From: Magnetominusculus dajiuhuensis
GTDB lineage: Bacteria; Nitrospirota; Thermodesulfovibrionia; Thermodesulfovibrionales; Magnetobacteriaceae
Assembly (NCBI RefSeq): GCF_046044395.1
Contig: NZ_JBJUSG010000075.1
Coordinates: forward strand, 1 to 17,903
Length of the DNA stretch: 17,903 nt
Direction: 5' to 3'
The translations under genes were made by a program, and so were the position numbers. Under the pieces are notes generated by a model, which worked only from the letters and a program-made list of their open reading frames with translations, was not told the DNA's origin and did no database searches. Below, piece after piece: positions 1 through 6,430 of this stretch (within the stretch, counting starts at the first letter, position 1; each line of letters starts with the position of its first letter).

Positions 1-52
1 ATAGGACATTTCTATTTTGGTAAGAATAGGACATTTCTACTTTGGTACGACA
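1..52. mobile_element. Probable terminal repeats of an IS21-type insertion sequence (one end only)
   Basis: Two copies of a 22-bp unit (ATAGGACATTTCTAYTTTGG plus TA) lie at 1-22 and 26-47, a period of 25 bp, with one mismatch. They are followed by CGACA ending at 52. Read on the minus strand the tip would be TGTCGTACC followed by the repeats. IS21-family elements have 5'-TG...CA-3' tips with repeated transposase-binding units near each end, so this is probably the right-hand tip of an element whose body lies left of the window. No transposase gene or target duplication is visible, so the family assignment is inferred from the end structure alone. Confidence 0.5.
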
Positions 53-68
53 AGGCCAAAGTAAAAAT

Positions 69-98
69 TTGTTATTTAAAGCCGAATTATTTTACAAT
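69..98 (+). promoter_or_regulatory. Candidate sigma-70 promoter for the sensor kinase operon
   Basis: A TTGTTA hexamer at 69-74 is followed after 18 bp by TACAAT at 93-98 (4/6 and 5/6 to consensus). It lies just outside the presumed insertion-sequence tip and upstream of the histidine kinase. The implied leader of about 110 nt contains a perfect 6-bp hairpin, ATCTGT/ACAGAT with a CCGC loop, at 116-131. Assignment is by pattern only. Confidence 0.4.
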
Positions 99-213
99 AG
101 CGTCGGGTTTATGGTATCTGTCCGCACAGATTTACAGTGAGGACAGGGGTCGCAGTGGTGGATAAGTTTGATAAGAGAGGCTCACTGAGGCCTCAACGGA
201 GTGTGGCAAGCGC

Positions 214-1992
214 ATGAAACACACAAGGGATGTCGAATCGGGCAGGCTGCTCACCTTTCTCACCCCATCGTCAATAACCGGGCCATCACGGTACGTGCGT
301 CTGAAGGTAACGATTGTCATCCTTCTTGTGACTATCTCCATTGTGTTTCTTTTGATCGTGTTTTTCGTGAGCCATTTTTGGCTCCAGAGATTCTTAAACG
401 AAGAGACGCAGAATCAGACAAGATGGCAAATGGAAACCACAAAGAACTCAATTGAGTTTTTTATCAATCTGAAGATCTCCGCACTGCGTTTTCTTGCCTC
501 CGGGTATCAATTCGAGCAGCTCCTGGACCAAAAGGTGCTTTATTATCTGTTCAGTGATTTCAAAAAAGACTTCGGCGACGCCGTTGATTTGGGGGTCATA
601 GACTCCATGGGGATAATGCGCTCCTACGCCGGCCCATATAATCTGAAGGACAAGAACTATTCTGACCAGGACTGGTTCAAACAGGTAGAGGTGCAGGACG
701 TATGTGTAAGCGAGGTGTTCATGGGCTACAGGGGAACTCCGCATTTCGCTGTTGCCGTAAAGACCACTATACCAGAGACCAACGGGTTTTGGATACTACG
801 CGCCACCGTAGAAATCAAAACCCTCCAGTGGTTAATCTCCACCATCAATCTCAAGGTCAACGACGACGCCTTTATTATCACACCCAAGGGCGTTTTGCAG
901 ACACCTTCAAGGTTTCATGGTGACGTCCTGAAAATCTCTGATATAAAAATGCCATACCTTCAGCATGGCATTAATGTCTCTGAACAGGAACTGCCTGACG
1001 GTACGCCGTTCATCTATGCCTACACTTACATAAAGGACTCACCGTGGATACTGGCCGCTATCATACGGTCAAAGGCGGAGACATCCGCCGCTAAATCTTT
1101 TCTCAATCAACTGATTACGATATTTATTGTAAGCATCCTGGTTATTATCGTAATAACCCTTAAAATGGCGCACTCAATGGTAAACTGGATAAGAGAGGCA
1201 GACGAGAAGAGTCAGGAGGCGCTGTCCGAGATAGAGCACTCCGGAAAGCTGGCCTCCATAGGGCGCCTTGCCGCCGGAGTTGCCCATGAGATAAACAATC
1301 CACTATCAATAATCGGGCAGCGCGCCGGACTGATAAAGGATATCCTTGAGATGTCAGAAGAGGGCAAATCCCATGATTTTGCCGCCATGATAGACGATAT
1401 GAAAACCAGGGAAAAGTTCATCAGCCTGACAAACGGGATAGTTGACGCGGTAAATCGCTGCCGCACTATAACACACAGGCTGCTGGGATTTGCCCGCCGC
1501 ATGGATGCGACTTATGAACTTATAGACCTTAATGAGACCATCTTAGAGGTGCTTAGCTTTCTGGATAAAGAAATCCTCTTCAGAGATATTAAATTGGTGC
1601 GCAATCTTGCCTCTGACCTACCTCAGATAAAGACAGACAAGGGCCAGGTTCAGCAGGTTTTCTTAAATATAATAAATAACGCCGTTGATGCCGTGGCAAG
1701 GGAGGGAGTCATAGAGCTGTCCTCAGAGCAAAAAGACGCCCAGACTGTTGCCGTCTATATCAGCGACAACGGCAAAGGCATTCCAAAGGCCCACATAAAG
1801 CATATATTTGAACCCTTTTACACTACGAAAGAAAAGGACAAGGGCACGGGACTTGGCCTTTTCATATCATACGGGATTATTAAAAAACTCGGCGGCAGCA
1901 TTCGCGTCAACAGTGAAACAGAAAAAGGGACGACTTTTGTAATCGAACTGCCCCTACATTCCAATGAGGAGGGAAGTAATGCCGCAGACTAA
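214..1992 (+). CDS. Membrane sensor histidine kinase with periplasmic Cache-like domain
   Basis: The 592-residue protein is an inner-membrane sensor kinase. A first membrane segment at about residues 29-57 and a second at about 296-320 bracket a roughly 240-residue extracytoplasmic region of dCache type (inferred from size and position). The cytoplasmic part has a HisKA dimerisation domain with the phosphoacceptor H358 in an AHEINNPL box, as in NtrB/ZraS-like kinases. The HATPase domain has an N-box (LNIINNAVDA, around N488), a G1 box DNGKGIP at D518, an FEPFYTTK F-box and a G2 box GTGLGL at 544. All catalytic boxes are intact, so it should autophosphorylate. The frame is closed by a TAA at 172-174 and ATG 214 is the first start, with a GGAG 12 nt upstream. 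The stop overlaps the downstream receiver gene by 14 bp, implying co-translation. The ligand cannot be told. Confidence 0.93.
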   Translation: MKHTRDVESGRLLTFLTPSSITGPSRYVRLKVTIVILLVTISIVFLLIVFFVSHFWLQRFLNEETQNQTRWQMETTKNSIEFFINLKISALRFLASGYQFEQLLDQKVLYYLFSDFKKDFGDAVDLGVIDSMGIMRSYAGPYNLKDKNYSDQDWFKQVEVQDVCVSEVFMGYRGTPHFAVAVKTTIPETNGFWILRATVEIKTLQWLISTINLKVNDDAFIITPKGVLQTPSRFHGDVLKISDIKMPYLQHGINVSEQELPDGTPFIYAYTYIKDSPWILAAIIRSKAETSAAKSFLNQLITIFIVSILVIIVITLKMAHSMVNWIREADEKSQEALSEIEHSGKLASIGRLAAGVAHEINNPLSIIGQRAGLIKDILEMSEEGKSHDFAAMIDDMKTREKFISLTNGIVDAVNRCRTITHRLLGFARRMDATYELIDLNETILEVLSFLDKEILFRDIKLVRNLASDLPQIKTDKGQVQQVFLNIINNAVDAVAREGVIELSSEQKDAQTVAVYISDNGKGIPKAHIKHIFEPFYTTKEKDKGTGLGLFISYGIIKKLGGSIRVNSETEKGTTFVIELPLHSNEEGSNAAD

Positions 1993-2341
1993 GCTGCTTA
2001 TAATTGACGACGAAGAGGACTATGCCTCGGCGCTTGCCGAGCGCCTCAATCTGCGCAATTTCGAGGCCGCCGCGGTGTATGAGGCAAAAGAAGCGCTGGC
2101 GGCAGTTGAGATTAATCACCCGGACGTTATTCTCCTTGACCTATGTATGCCGGGCATGGAGGCCAAAGACATGATAAAGGCCATAAAGTCGGTCGCCCCG
2201 GAAGTTGAAATTATCATAGTCTCAGGCCATGCCCTTCCCGCCGCGGAGATAAAACAAACCGCCTTAGTTAAGCCCATTGAGATAAAGGAATTAATCGAGA
2301 AAATCAACAAGGCCGTTTTAAAAAAACAAGGAGCACTATGA
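1979..2341 (+). CDS. Stand-alone response regulator receiver, shortened alpha4-beta5 region
   Basis: A 120-residue single-domain receiver with no output domain. Acidic residues D10-D11, phosphoacceptor D54 (in LLDLCMPGM), S82 and K98 (in VKP) are all present, so it should accept phosphate. Between the SGHA motif and the KP motif there are about 12 residues, whereas the other receiver in this window has 18, so part of helix alpha4/strand beta5, the usual output face, is missing. The chosen start, ATG 1979, follows GAGGAGGGA; an ATG five codons earlier at 1964 is possible but has a poorer site. The gene overlaps the kinase stop by 14 bp and its TGA overlaps the next ATG, so it is translationally coupled to both. 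It probably shuttles phosphate between the kinase and the next protein. Confidence 0.9.
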   Translation: MPQTKLLIIDDEEDYASALAERLNLRNFEAAAVYEAKEALAAVEINHPDVILLDLCMPGMEAKDMIKAIKSVAPEVEIIIVSGHALPAAEIKQTALVKPIEIKELIEKINKAVLKKQGAL

Positions 2342-2976
2342 TGGCACGGGAAACAGGTATTCAACGGCATCTGGCGTTTATAGGCAAGGTAATCTCCCTC
2401 TATACCCATGAACAGAAAAACCACCTCGCAATCATCAACGAATCAGCCGGCCTTCTCGGTGACATGCTGCAATTCTCCGAAGAGATAAAAGAGTTGCCAC
2501 AGGCCAGGCAGATGCTCGATATAATAAAGTCCATTGACGCGCAGATAAAAAGATCCTCTGAGATGGCAAAATATCTCAACGCCTTTGGCCACAGGATGGA
2601 CAGCCCAACGGCCTCGTTTAATGTCAACGACTGTGTCGGAGAGGTTCTTGTCCTGTTAAACAGGCTTATAGCCCAAAAGCGGATAACGTTCAAGGCCGAT
2701 TACTCCTCTGGTCTGCCGCCAATAACCGGCAATCCATCAAACCTCCAACTGCTTGTCTTTATGGCCATGCAAGAGCTTGTAACTGTGATGCGGGAAAATA
2801 CATATATTCTTGTTAAGACATTCAGTTCAAATAATTCGACGATAATCAGAATCACCCCAGAAGGGTTAGACGCCCCCGTTGACTTCACGGAACAGTCGGA
2901 CTATTTCAAGCCGGTACGCGCGGTGACGATTAACGGCAGCGGGATAGATATTATAATACCCGTAAACTCCCATTAA
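2338..2976 (+). CDS. Histidine phosphotransferase-like protein: DHp domain with degenerate ATPase domain
   Basis: A cytoplasmic protein of 212 residues. The N-terminal half resembles a HisKA/DHp hairpin: residues 23-38 read THEQKNHLAIINESAG, matching the kinase H-box (HExxNxL), with H24 as likely phosphoacceptor. The C-terminal half aligns in order with a HATPase domain (NPSNLQLLVF in place of the N-box, a final GSGIDIIIPV) but lacks the N-box asparagines and any DxGxG box, so it should not bind ATP. This is the plan of Spo0B and ChpT phosphotransferases; the sequence link to either is inferred, not shown. ATG 2338 overlaps the preceding TGA; AAGGAG at 2328-2333 would equally serve ATG 2341. 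It is the last gene of the kinase operon. Alternatively it could be a pseudokinase that binds rather than phosphorylates a partner. Confidence 0.75.
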   Translation: MMARETGIQRHLAFIGKVISLYTHEQKNHLAIINESAGLLGDMLQFSEEIKELPQARQMLDIIKSIDAQIKRSSEMAKYLNAFGHRMDSPTASFNVNDCVGEVLVLLNRLIAQKRITFKADYSSGLPPITGNPSNLQLLVFMAMQELVTVMRENTYILVKTFSSNNSTIIRITPEGLDAPVDFTEQSDYFKPVRAVTINGSGIDIIIPVNSH

Positions 2977-3022
2977 GTTAACTCCGATAGAGGGTTCTCT
3001 GTTTTTACTTGAAGGGGTTAAC
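2977..3022. terminator. Possible bidirectional terminator between convergent regulator genes
   Basis: GTTAACTCC at 2977-2985 and GGGGTTAAC at 3014-3022 form an inverted repeat (8 of 9 pairs plus one G-T). Inside it a short AGAG/CTCT hairpin (2989-3000) is followed by GTTTTT on the plus strand. The spot lies between the ends of two convergent genes, where a terminator is expected, but the inner stem is weak. Confidence 0.3.
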
Positions 3023-3051
3023 TACATAGGCAATTAGTGTGGCGGCACCAG

Positions 3052-3492
3052 TTACCAGCCCCGCGTCTCTATTATGCCTTGTATCTTCTTTTTGAGATTT
3101 TCATCTACGATTACCGCTTTTTTGTGTTTAGCGCCACCTATTTTTTCGAGAAGGATGTTCATATCCACGGGTTTTTCCATAAAATCCACCGCACCTCCCT
3201 TCATGGCCTCCACGCCCTTTTCCAGTGTTGCGTGCCCTGTAAGGATAATCACCTGAAGGTCGGGATTGTCCTGCTTTATCCTATGAAGCACCTCGATGCC
3301 GTCCATGCCCGGCATCGTCAGGTCGAGCACTATGGCGTCGAAGTCCTTTTCGCTGATCTTTTTCAGGGCGTCCGCGCCCTGAGTCGTGCTGTCTATTCGC
3401 AGCCCCCTTGCCTGAAGCCTCTTTGAGAGCATTTCAAGGAATTGTTCCTCGTCATCTACTATCAATACGCTTGCGTTAAGCTGTTCCGACAC
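3052..3492 (-). CDS. Stand-alone response regulator receiver (convergent with the kinase operon)
   Basis: A CheY-like receiver of 146 residues with a basic tail and no DNA-binding domain. Numbering from the chosen start, it has D13-D14, phosphoacceptor D57 (IVLDLTMPGMDG), T85 in LTGHA and K107 in EKPVD, so all phosphorylation residues are intact. The tail from about residue 121 (AKHKKAVIVDENLKKK) is lysine-rich and may be a helical extension. I chose GTG at 3492 because a near-perfect Shine-Dalgarno AAAGGAGGT (3500-3508) sits 7 nt upstream; an ATG at 3516 would place that site inside the gene and has no site of its own. It is a natural partner for the phosphotransferase encoded opposite, with the same EGMDG-type receiver style common in NtrB-associated stand-alone regulators. 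Confidence 0.88.
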   Translation of the reverse strand: MSEQLNASVLIVDDEEQFLEMLSKRLQARGLRIDSTTQGADALKKISEKDFDAIVLDLTMPGMDGIEVLHRIKQDNPDLQVIILTGHATLEKGVEAMKGGAVDFMEKPVDMNILLEKIGGAKHKKAVIVDENLKKKIQGIIETRGW

Positions 3493-3569
3493 CTGACAGA
3501 CCTCCTTTGCCACCATGACACGCGCATGGCAAACACACTTATAGGCCGTGCTATCTCCACACCTGCCTT

Positions 3570-3599
3570 ATCCTACACAACAGGGGCTGGTTAAGTCAA
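3570..3599 (-). promoter_or_regulatory. Candidate sigma-70 promoter for the minus-strand receiver
   Basis: On the minus strand TTGACT (3594-3599, 5/6) is followed after 18 bp by TAGGAT (3570-3575, 4/6), about 80 bp before the GTG start at 3492. It places the receiver under its own control rather than that of the kinase operon. Confidence 0.4.
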
Positions 3600-3609
3600 C
3601 GCCCCGAAT

Positions 3610-3631
3610 CCACCTTCAAAATCAAAGGTGG
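3610..3631. repeat. Inverted repeat in the 3517-3834 intergenic region
   Basis: CCACCTT (3610-3616) and AAGGTGG (3625-3631) form a perfect 7-bp stem with an 8-nt loop. There is no T-run directly after it on either strand, so it is more likely an operator or chance hairpin than a terminator. It lies just upstream of the receiver promoter. Apart from this and that promoter I see nothing else in the roughly 340-bp stretch between 3493 and 3834; short frames there look like noise. Confidence 0.35.
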
Positions 3632-3834
3632 CATCCATTTTATGTTTTTGGGGGATTGTTTACGAGGGGTTTAGGGTTTATTCCCCTTAAAGCCTCTTAA
3701 TAAAAGAATTTTTAACAACCCTAACGTCACATGAAACCGCAAAATCCATATACACCGGCAGCCCCCCTAATGAGGTCATCCCCCTTCATCTTTAATTCTT
3801 TGCGTTTACCCTGCAATCTTACTAAGACAATGTG

Positions 3835-4119
3835 TTATACACAATCAAACTTCCCGCTGGCCAACTTTTGTTGGCGTGTATTTCTGAAATATAATAAAAT
3901 ATCAATCAATACCATTAAACCATTCATAACGTATAAATAGCTGACATAGTCAAAGCAATACAGGAACTTATGGATAAATCCTGATAGGTATCCAATGAAA
4001 ATGACAAACAAAAACTGGATACTTTTCCCTTCATTTTTCCCTGATTTGTATGATTTATATATCGAAAAAGGCCAAGCGCAACCAAAACATAACAGCATCA
4101 TTATCTCAAATATGCTCAT
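3835..4119 (-). CDS. Small PQ-loop/SemiSWEET-like membrane protein
   Basis: A 94-residue hydrophobic protein with three predicted membrane segments, roughly residues 3-20, 35-53 and 58-78, separated by a basic loop (YKSYKSGKNEGKS). The start MSIFEIMMLLCFGCAWPFS with the following SIYKSYKS and G-K-S resembles small conserved proteins related to PQ-loop/MtN3 half-transporters; this is by recollection of the pattern, not alignment. Three helices match a SemiSWEET-sized half-transporter that would work as a dimer, but no substrate can be named. The start is well supported: GGAGG at 4126-4130 lies 6 nt before ATG. The gene is AT-rich compared with the housekeeping genes and stands alone between moaB and the receiver gene, which may mean recent acquisition. 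Confidence 0.72.
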   Translation of the reverse strand: MSIFEIMMLLCFGCAWPFSIYKSYKSGKNEGKSIQFLFVIFIGYLSGFIHKFLYCFDYVSYLYVMNGLMVLIDILLYFRNTRQQKLASGKFDCV

Positions 4120-4214
4120 TTGCAGCCTCCTTATTCCTGTTGTCAGGGCAAACCATTCGAAACCGGATGACGCTTCTTAGCCCCCATAAGAAAGACATTC
4201 ACAGAACCTGTTTT

Positions 4215-4700
4215 CTACCGGGCGCAGTCCGATGTCAGGCCCTTGATTTTCTCTATCGCATGGGGCAGGATATCAAGTATTGCGGCCAGTCCTTCCCTCA
4301 CTGCCTTTACGCTTCCCGGCAGGTTTACTATCAACGCGCTGCCCCGTGTGCCAGCCGTTGCCCGTGAGAGCATAGACCGGCGTGTTGCCTTAAGGCCTTC
4401 GGCACGCATCGTCTCCCCTATGCCCGGCACTTCCCTTTCTATCACCTCAAGCGTGGCATCGGGTGTTACGTCGCGGGGAGAAAGCCCCGTCCCGCCCGTT
4501 GTTATCACAAGGTCAACCTTTTCAGACATCGCAATAAGCCGCGCCTTTATTTGCTCCTTCTCATCAGGGATTATCTCAGTGAAGAGGATTTCAGCCCCAA
4601 TACCCCTTAATAATTCGCACACGGCAGGGCCGCCCTCGTCCACGCGCTGCCCGACAGCGCCCTTGTCGCTGATTGTCAATACCGCCGCGGTTACTGCCAT
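4215..4700 (-). CDS. moaB: MogA/MoaB-family molybdenum cofactor biosynthesis protein
   Basis: A cytoplasmic enzyme of the MoaB/MogA fold, which adenylylates molybdopterin before molybdenum insertion. The family-specific part begins at MAVTAAVLTISDKGAVG and gives 161 residues, the usual length. The diagnostic TTGGTGLSPRDVTPDAT motif is complete, followed by the PGIGETMRAEGL and GSALIVNLPGS blocks, so it appears functional. Whether it is MogA- or MoaB-type cannot be decided here. The start is uncertain: ATG 4700 or ATG 4712 match the family but have weak ribosome sites; ATG 4784 has GGGGA 9 nt upstream and would add a 28-residue tail translated from the remains of a MOSC gene. The gene is divergent from the 4889 gene and shares with it a promoter block repeated next to the MOSC gene at 6431. 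Confidence 0.92.
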   Translation of the reverse strand: MAVTAAVLTISDKGAVGQRVDEGGPAVCELLRGIGAEILFTEIIPDEKEQIKARLIAMSEKVDLVITTGGTGLSPRDVTPDATLEVIEREVPGIGETMRAEGLKATRRSMLSRATAGTRGSALIVNLPGSVKAVREGLAAILDILPHAIEKIKGLTSDCAR

Positions 4701-4706
4701 AGAGTA

Positions 4707-4792
4707 AGACATCCGTGTGCCCGCGGGCAGCGTTGGAAGCGGGATGCCCTGTCTATGTTGCCGTTCCTTTCGCTCACTCCGCATTTTAACAC
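4707..4792 (-). pseudogene. Scar of a deleted MOSC-domain gene upstream of moaB
   Basis: Two short pieces match the intact MOSC gene at 6431-6907. In the frame from GTG 4792, positions 4792-4754 read VLKCGVSERNGNI, against VLKSIVSERNGKI in the intact gene. Then positions 4748-4707 read GIPLPTLPAGTRMS in another frame, against GMPLPTLPIGTRMS (residues 85-98). Roughly residues 14-84 and everything after about 98 are missing, and the junction shifts frame. The piece runs straight into the moaB start. No MOSC function can remain; it may still serve as moaB leader. Confidence 0.8.
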
Positions 4793-4864
4793 ATCCCCAC
4801 AAAATATGAACAGTATTTAGTGGACGGTTTATGATACACTTGTGCCTCTCGATTCTGCTATAAT
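4761..4864. repeat. Direct repeat copy A: divergent promoter block between moaB and the 4889 gene
   Basis: This 104-bp block aligns without gaps to 6876-6979, with about 84 identical positions counted by eye. The best-kept parts are CGCTCAC, CAGTATTTAGTGGA, TTTATGATACA and CTGCTATAAT. It includes the 5' end of the MOSC remnant and the plus-strand promoter. Confidence 0.85.
4856..4864 (+). promoter_or_regulatory. Extended -10 promoter of the 4889 gene
   Basis: TGCTATAAT is a perfect extended -10 element, with TATAAT at 4859-4864. No good -35 hexamer is seen at 16-18 bp, which extended -10 promoters tolerate. Transcription would start near 4871, about 18 nt before the ATG. The same element is conserved in copy B at 6971-6979. 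Confidence 0.6.
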
Positions 4865-4888
4865 CGGGGAGTGGCGATGAGGTGAAAA

Positions 4889-6385
4889 ATGACAGACTCA
4901 AATAAACATATGAATATAACTGAATTAACCCACGTTATTATCATATGTGTGCTTGGTATTATTTCGTATCACAATACTTTAGGTGCCCCTTTTACGTTCG
5001 ATGGGTTTAGTAGTATTGTAGAAAACAAATACGTAAGGGATCTTCATTACTATTTTAATTTACATATGATCTCACATGGAGAGTACGGTTTTAGGTCAAG
5101 ATACGTTGGGTATTTTACTTTTGCTCTTAATTATTGGGTTAGTGGGCTTCATGTCATGAGTTATCACGTTGTTAATATTTTTATACATATTAGTAACGCG
5201 TTGCTGTTGTACAGAATGATTCATTTGATAACAAAAACCCCATTTTTTTCGGATTTTACTGAACATAAATCCATAGATACATTAGCATTTTTCGCCTCCG
5301 CATTTTTCGTAGTCCATCCCATTCAAACCCAGGCAGTAACGTATATAGTCCAGAGATTTGAGTCCCTTTCGACAACTTTTTATTTGGTTGCCATAATTTA
5401 TTACATAAAATTAAGGACGAATTCAACGGGCAGATGTGTTTTCTGTTTTATTGCCTGCTTTGTCTCATCAATTCTTGCGATGAAAACGAAGGAAATAGCC
5501 TTTACTATACCAATAACAATAGCCATGTTCGAGTTTTTATTTATTACCGGGAAATCTAAAAAAAGATTATTCATTCTATTACCAATTATTTTATTGGTCT
5601 TATTAATTCCCATGACTCTTGTCAATGGAGATATATCGCGTCTTTTATATTCGTATAGCACTGCAAAGACTATAAAGATGTCTCATTATAATTACGTTAT
5701 TACCCAGTTTCCCGTTATGCTGACTTACTTTAAACTGTTATTTATTCCAACAAATCTGAACCTTGATTACGACTATCCAATTTATACAAGTTTTTTTCAA
5801 ATTAAGGTGTTAGCTGGTTTTGCCACTGTTGCGTCTTTAATTACGATTGCGTTTTATTTCATTTATCTTTCACAAAAAATCGAGGGAACGGCAAGATATT
5901 ACCTACGGCTGTTCAGCTTCGGAACGCTTTGGTATTTCATTACCCTTTCAGTGGAATCTGGCTTAGTGCCCTTAGATGATACAATATTTGAACACAGGCT
6001 GTATCTGCCGTCCATAGGCTTTTTTATAGCCATATTTTCAATATTAGAGGCATTCCCGATAAATAAACGAATAAGTATCTTTTTTTCAAAGAAAAGGAAA
6101 GAGGTTGTGTTTGCAATCCTGATTATATTTTTATGTATTGCAACGGTTCAAAGAAATGAGGTATGGAAAAGTGACGTGACTTTGTGGGAAGACACGGTAA
6201 AAAAGAGCCCTGATAAATGGAGATGCCGGTATATTTTAAGCAAGGCATACATAGCCGCGGGAAGGATTGAGGACGCTATGGCCGAAGTGGAAAAGGCCTT
6301 GTTCCTCTCGCCGGAGAGTTTCAAATCGTATAGTAAAAACGGCATTATTTATTTAAAGCCATCGTCGAAATATAACGGGACATGA
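4889..6385 (+). CDS. TMTC-like multi-pass membrane protein with truncated TPR domain
   Basis: A 498-residue protein with about ten hydrophobic segments and a short C-terminal TPR part. The ordered motifs GAPFTFDGFSSIVEN (residues 32-46), HPIQTQAVTYIVQRFES, AMKTKEIAFTIP and EHRLYLPSIGFF are typical of bacterial TMTC/DUF1736-type proteins, which have a GT-C-like membrane domain followed by many TPRs; eukaryotic TMTCs are O-mannosyltransferases. The first-loop acidic pair usual in such proteins reads DG (38-39) here rather than DD, so activity is doubtful. Only about one and a half TPR units follow (AAGRIEDAMAEVEKAL...), and the protein ends abruptly at KPSSKYNGT, where a further TPR helix would be expected. 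It is clearly more AT-rich than its neighbours and sits between two copies of a direct repeat. Start: GAGGTG lies 4 nt before ATG. Probably a 3'-truncated, acquired gene. Confidence 0.82.
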   Translation: MTDSNKHMNITELTHVIIICVLGIISYHNTLGAPFTFDGFSSIVENKYVRDLHYYFNLHMISHGEYGFRSRYVGYFTFALNYWVSGLHVMSYHVVNIFIHISNALLLYRMIHLITKTPFFSDFTEHKSIDTLAFFASAFFVVHPIQTQAVTYIVQRFESLSTTFYLVAIIYYIKLRTNSTGRCVFCFIACFVSSILAMKTKEIAFTIPITIAMFEFLFITGKSKKRLFILLPIILLVLLIPMTLVNGDISRLLYSYSTAKTIKMSHYNYVITQFPVMLTYFKLLFIPTNLNLDYDYPIYTSFFQIKVLAGFATVASLITIAFYFIYLSQKIEGTARYYLRLFSFGTLWYFITLSVESGLVPLDDTIFEHRLYLPSIGFFIAIFSILEAFPINKRISIFFSKKRKEVVFAILIIFLCIATVQRNEVWKSDVTLWEDTVKKSPDKWRCRYILSKAYIAAGRIEDAMAEVEKALFLSPESFKSYSKNGIIYLKPSSKYNGT

Positions 6386-6430
6386 GCCTGTGGGCTGCAC
6401 AATAGTAATCACGCCTGCCATCTAATGCCA

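Noticed and set aside
116..131. ATCTGT/ACAGAT hairpin in the kinase leader as a riboswitch or attenuator
   Set aside because: It is a single 6-bp stem with no T-run or alternative pairing that I can see, too little to call a regulatory RNA.
201..455. 84-codon plus-strand frame overlapping the kinase N-terminus
   Set aside because: It is out of frame with the kinase, whose membrane segment and Cache region explain the sequence; it has no protein-like features.
3037..3426. Plus-strand frame of 129 codons opposite the minus-strand receiver
   Set aside because: It is an antisense shadow of a clearly conserved receiver; it has no ribosome site and a composition unlike a protein.
3860..3875. Perfect GCCAAC-TTTT-GTTGGC hairpin as a terminator
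   Set aside because: It lies within the coding region of the small membrane protein and has no T-run after it on either strand.
4243..4707. Plus-strand frame of 154 codons opposite moaB
   Set aside because: The opposite strand holds complete MoaB/MogA motifs; this frame is low in complexity and has no ribosome site.
4707..4901. Functional MOSC-MoaB fusion protein starting upstream of moaB
   Set aside because: The MOSC fragments are about 13 and 14 residues, lie in different frames and miss most of the domain, so only a scar remains.
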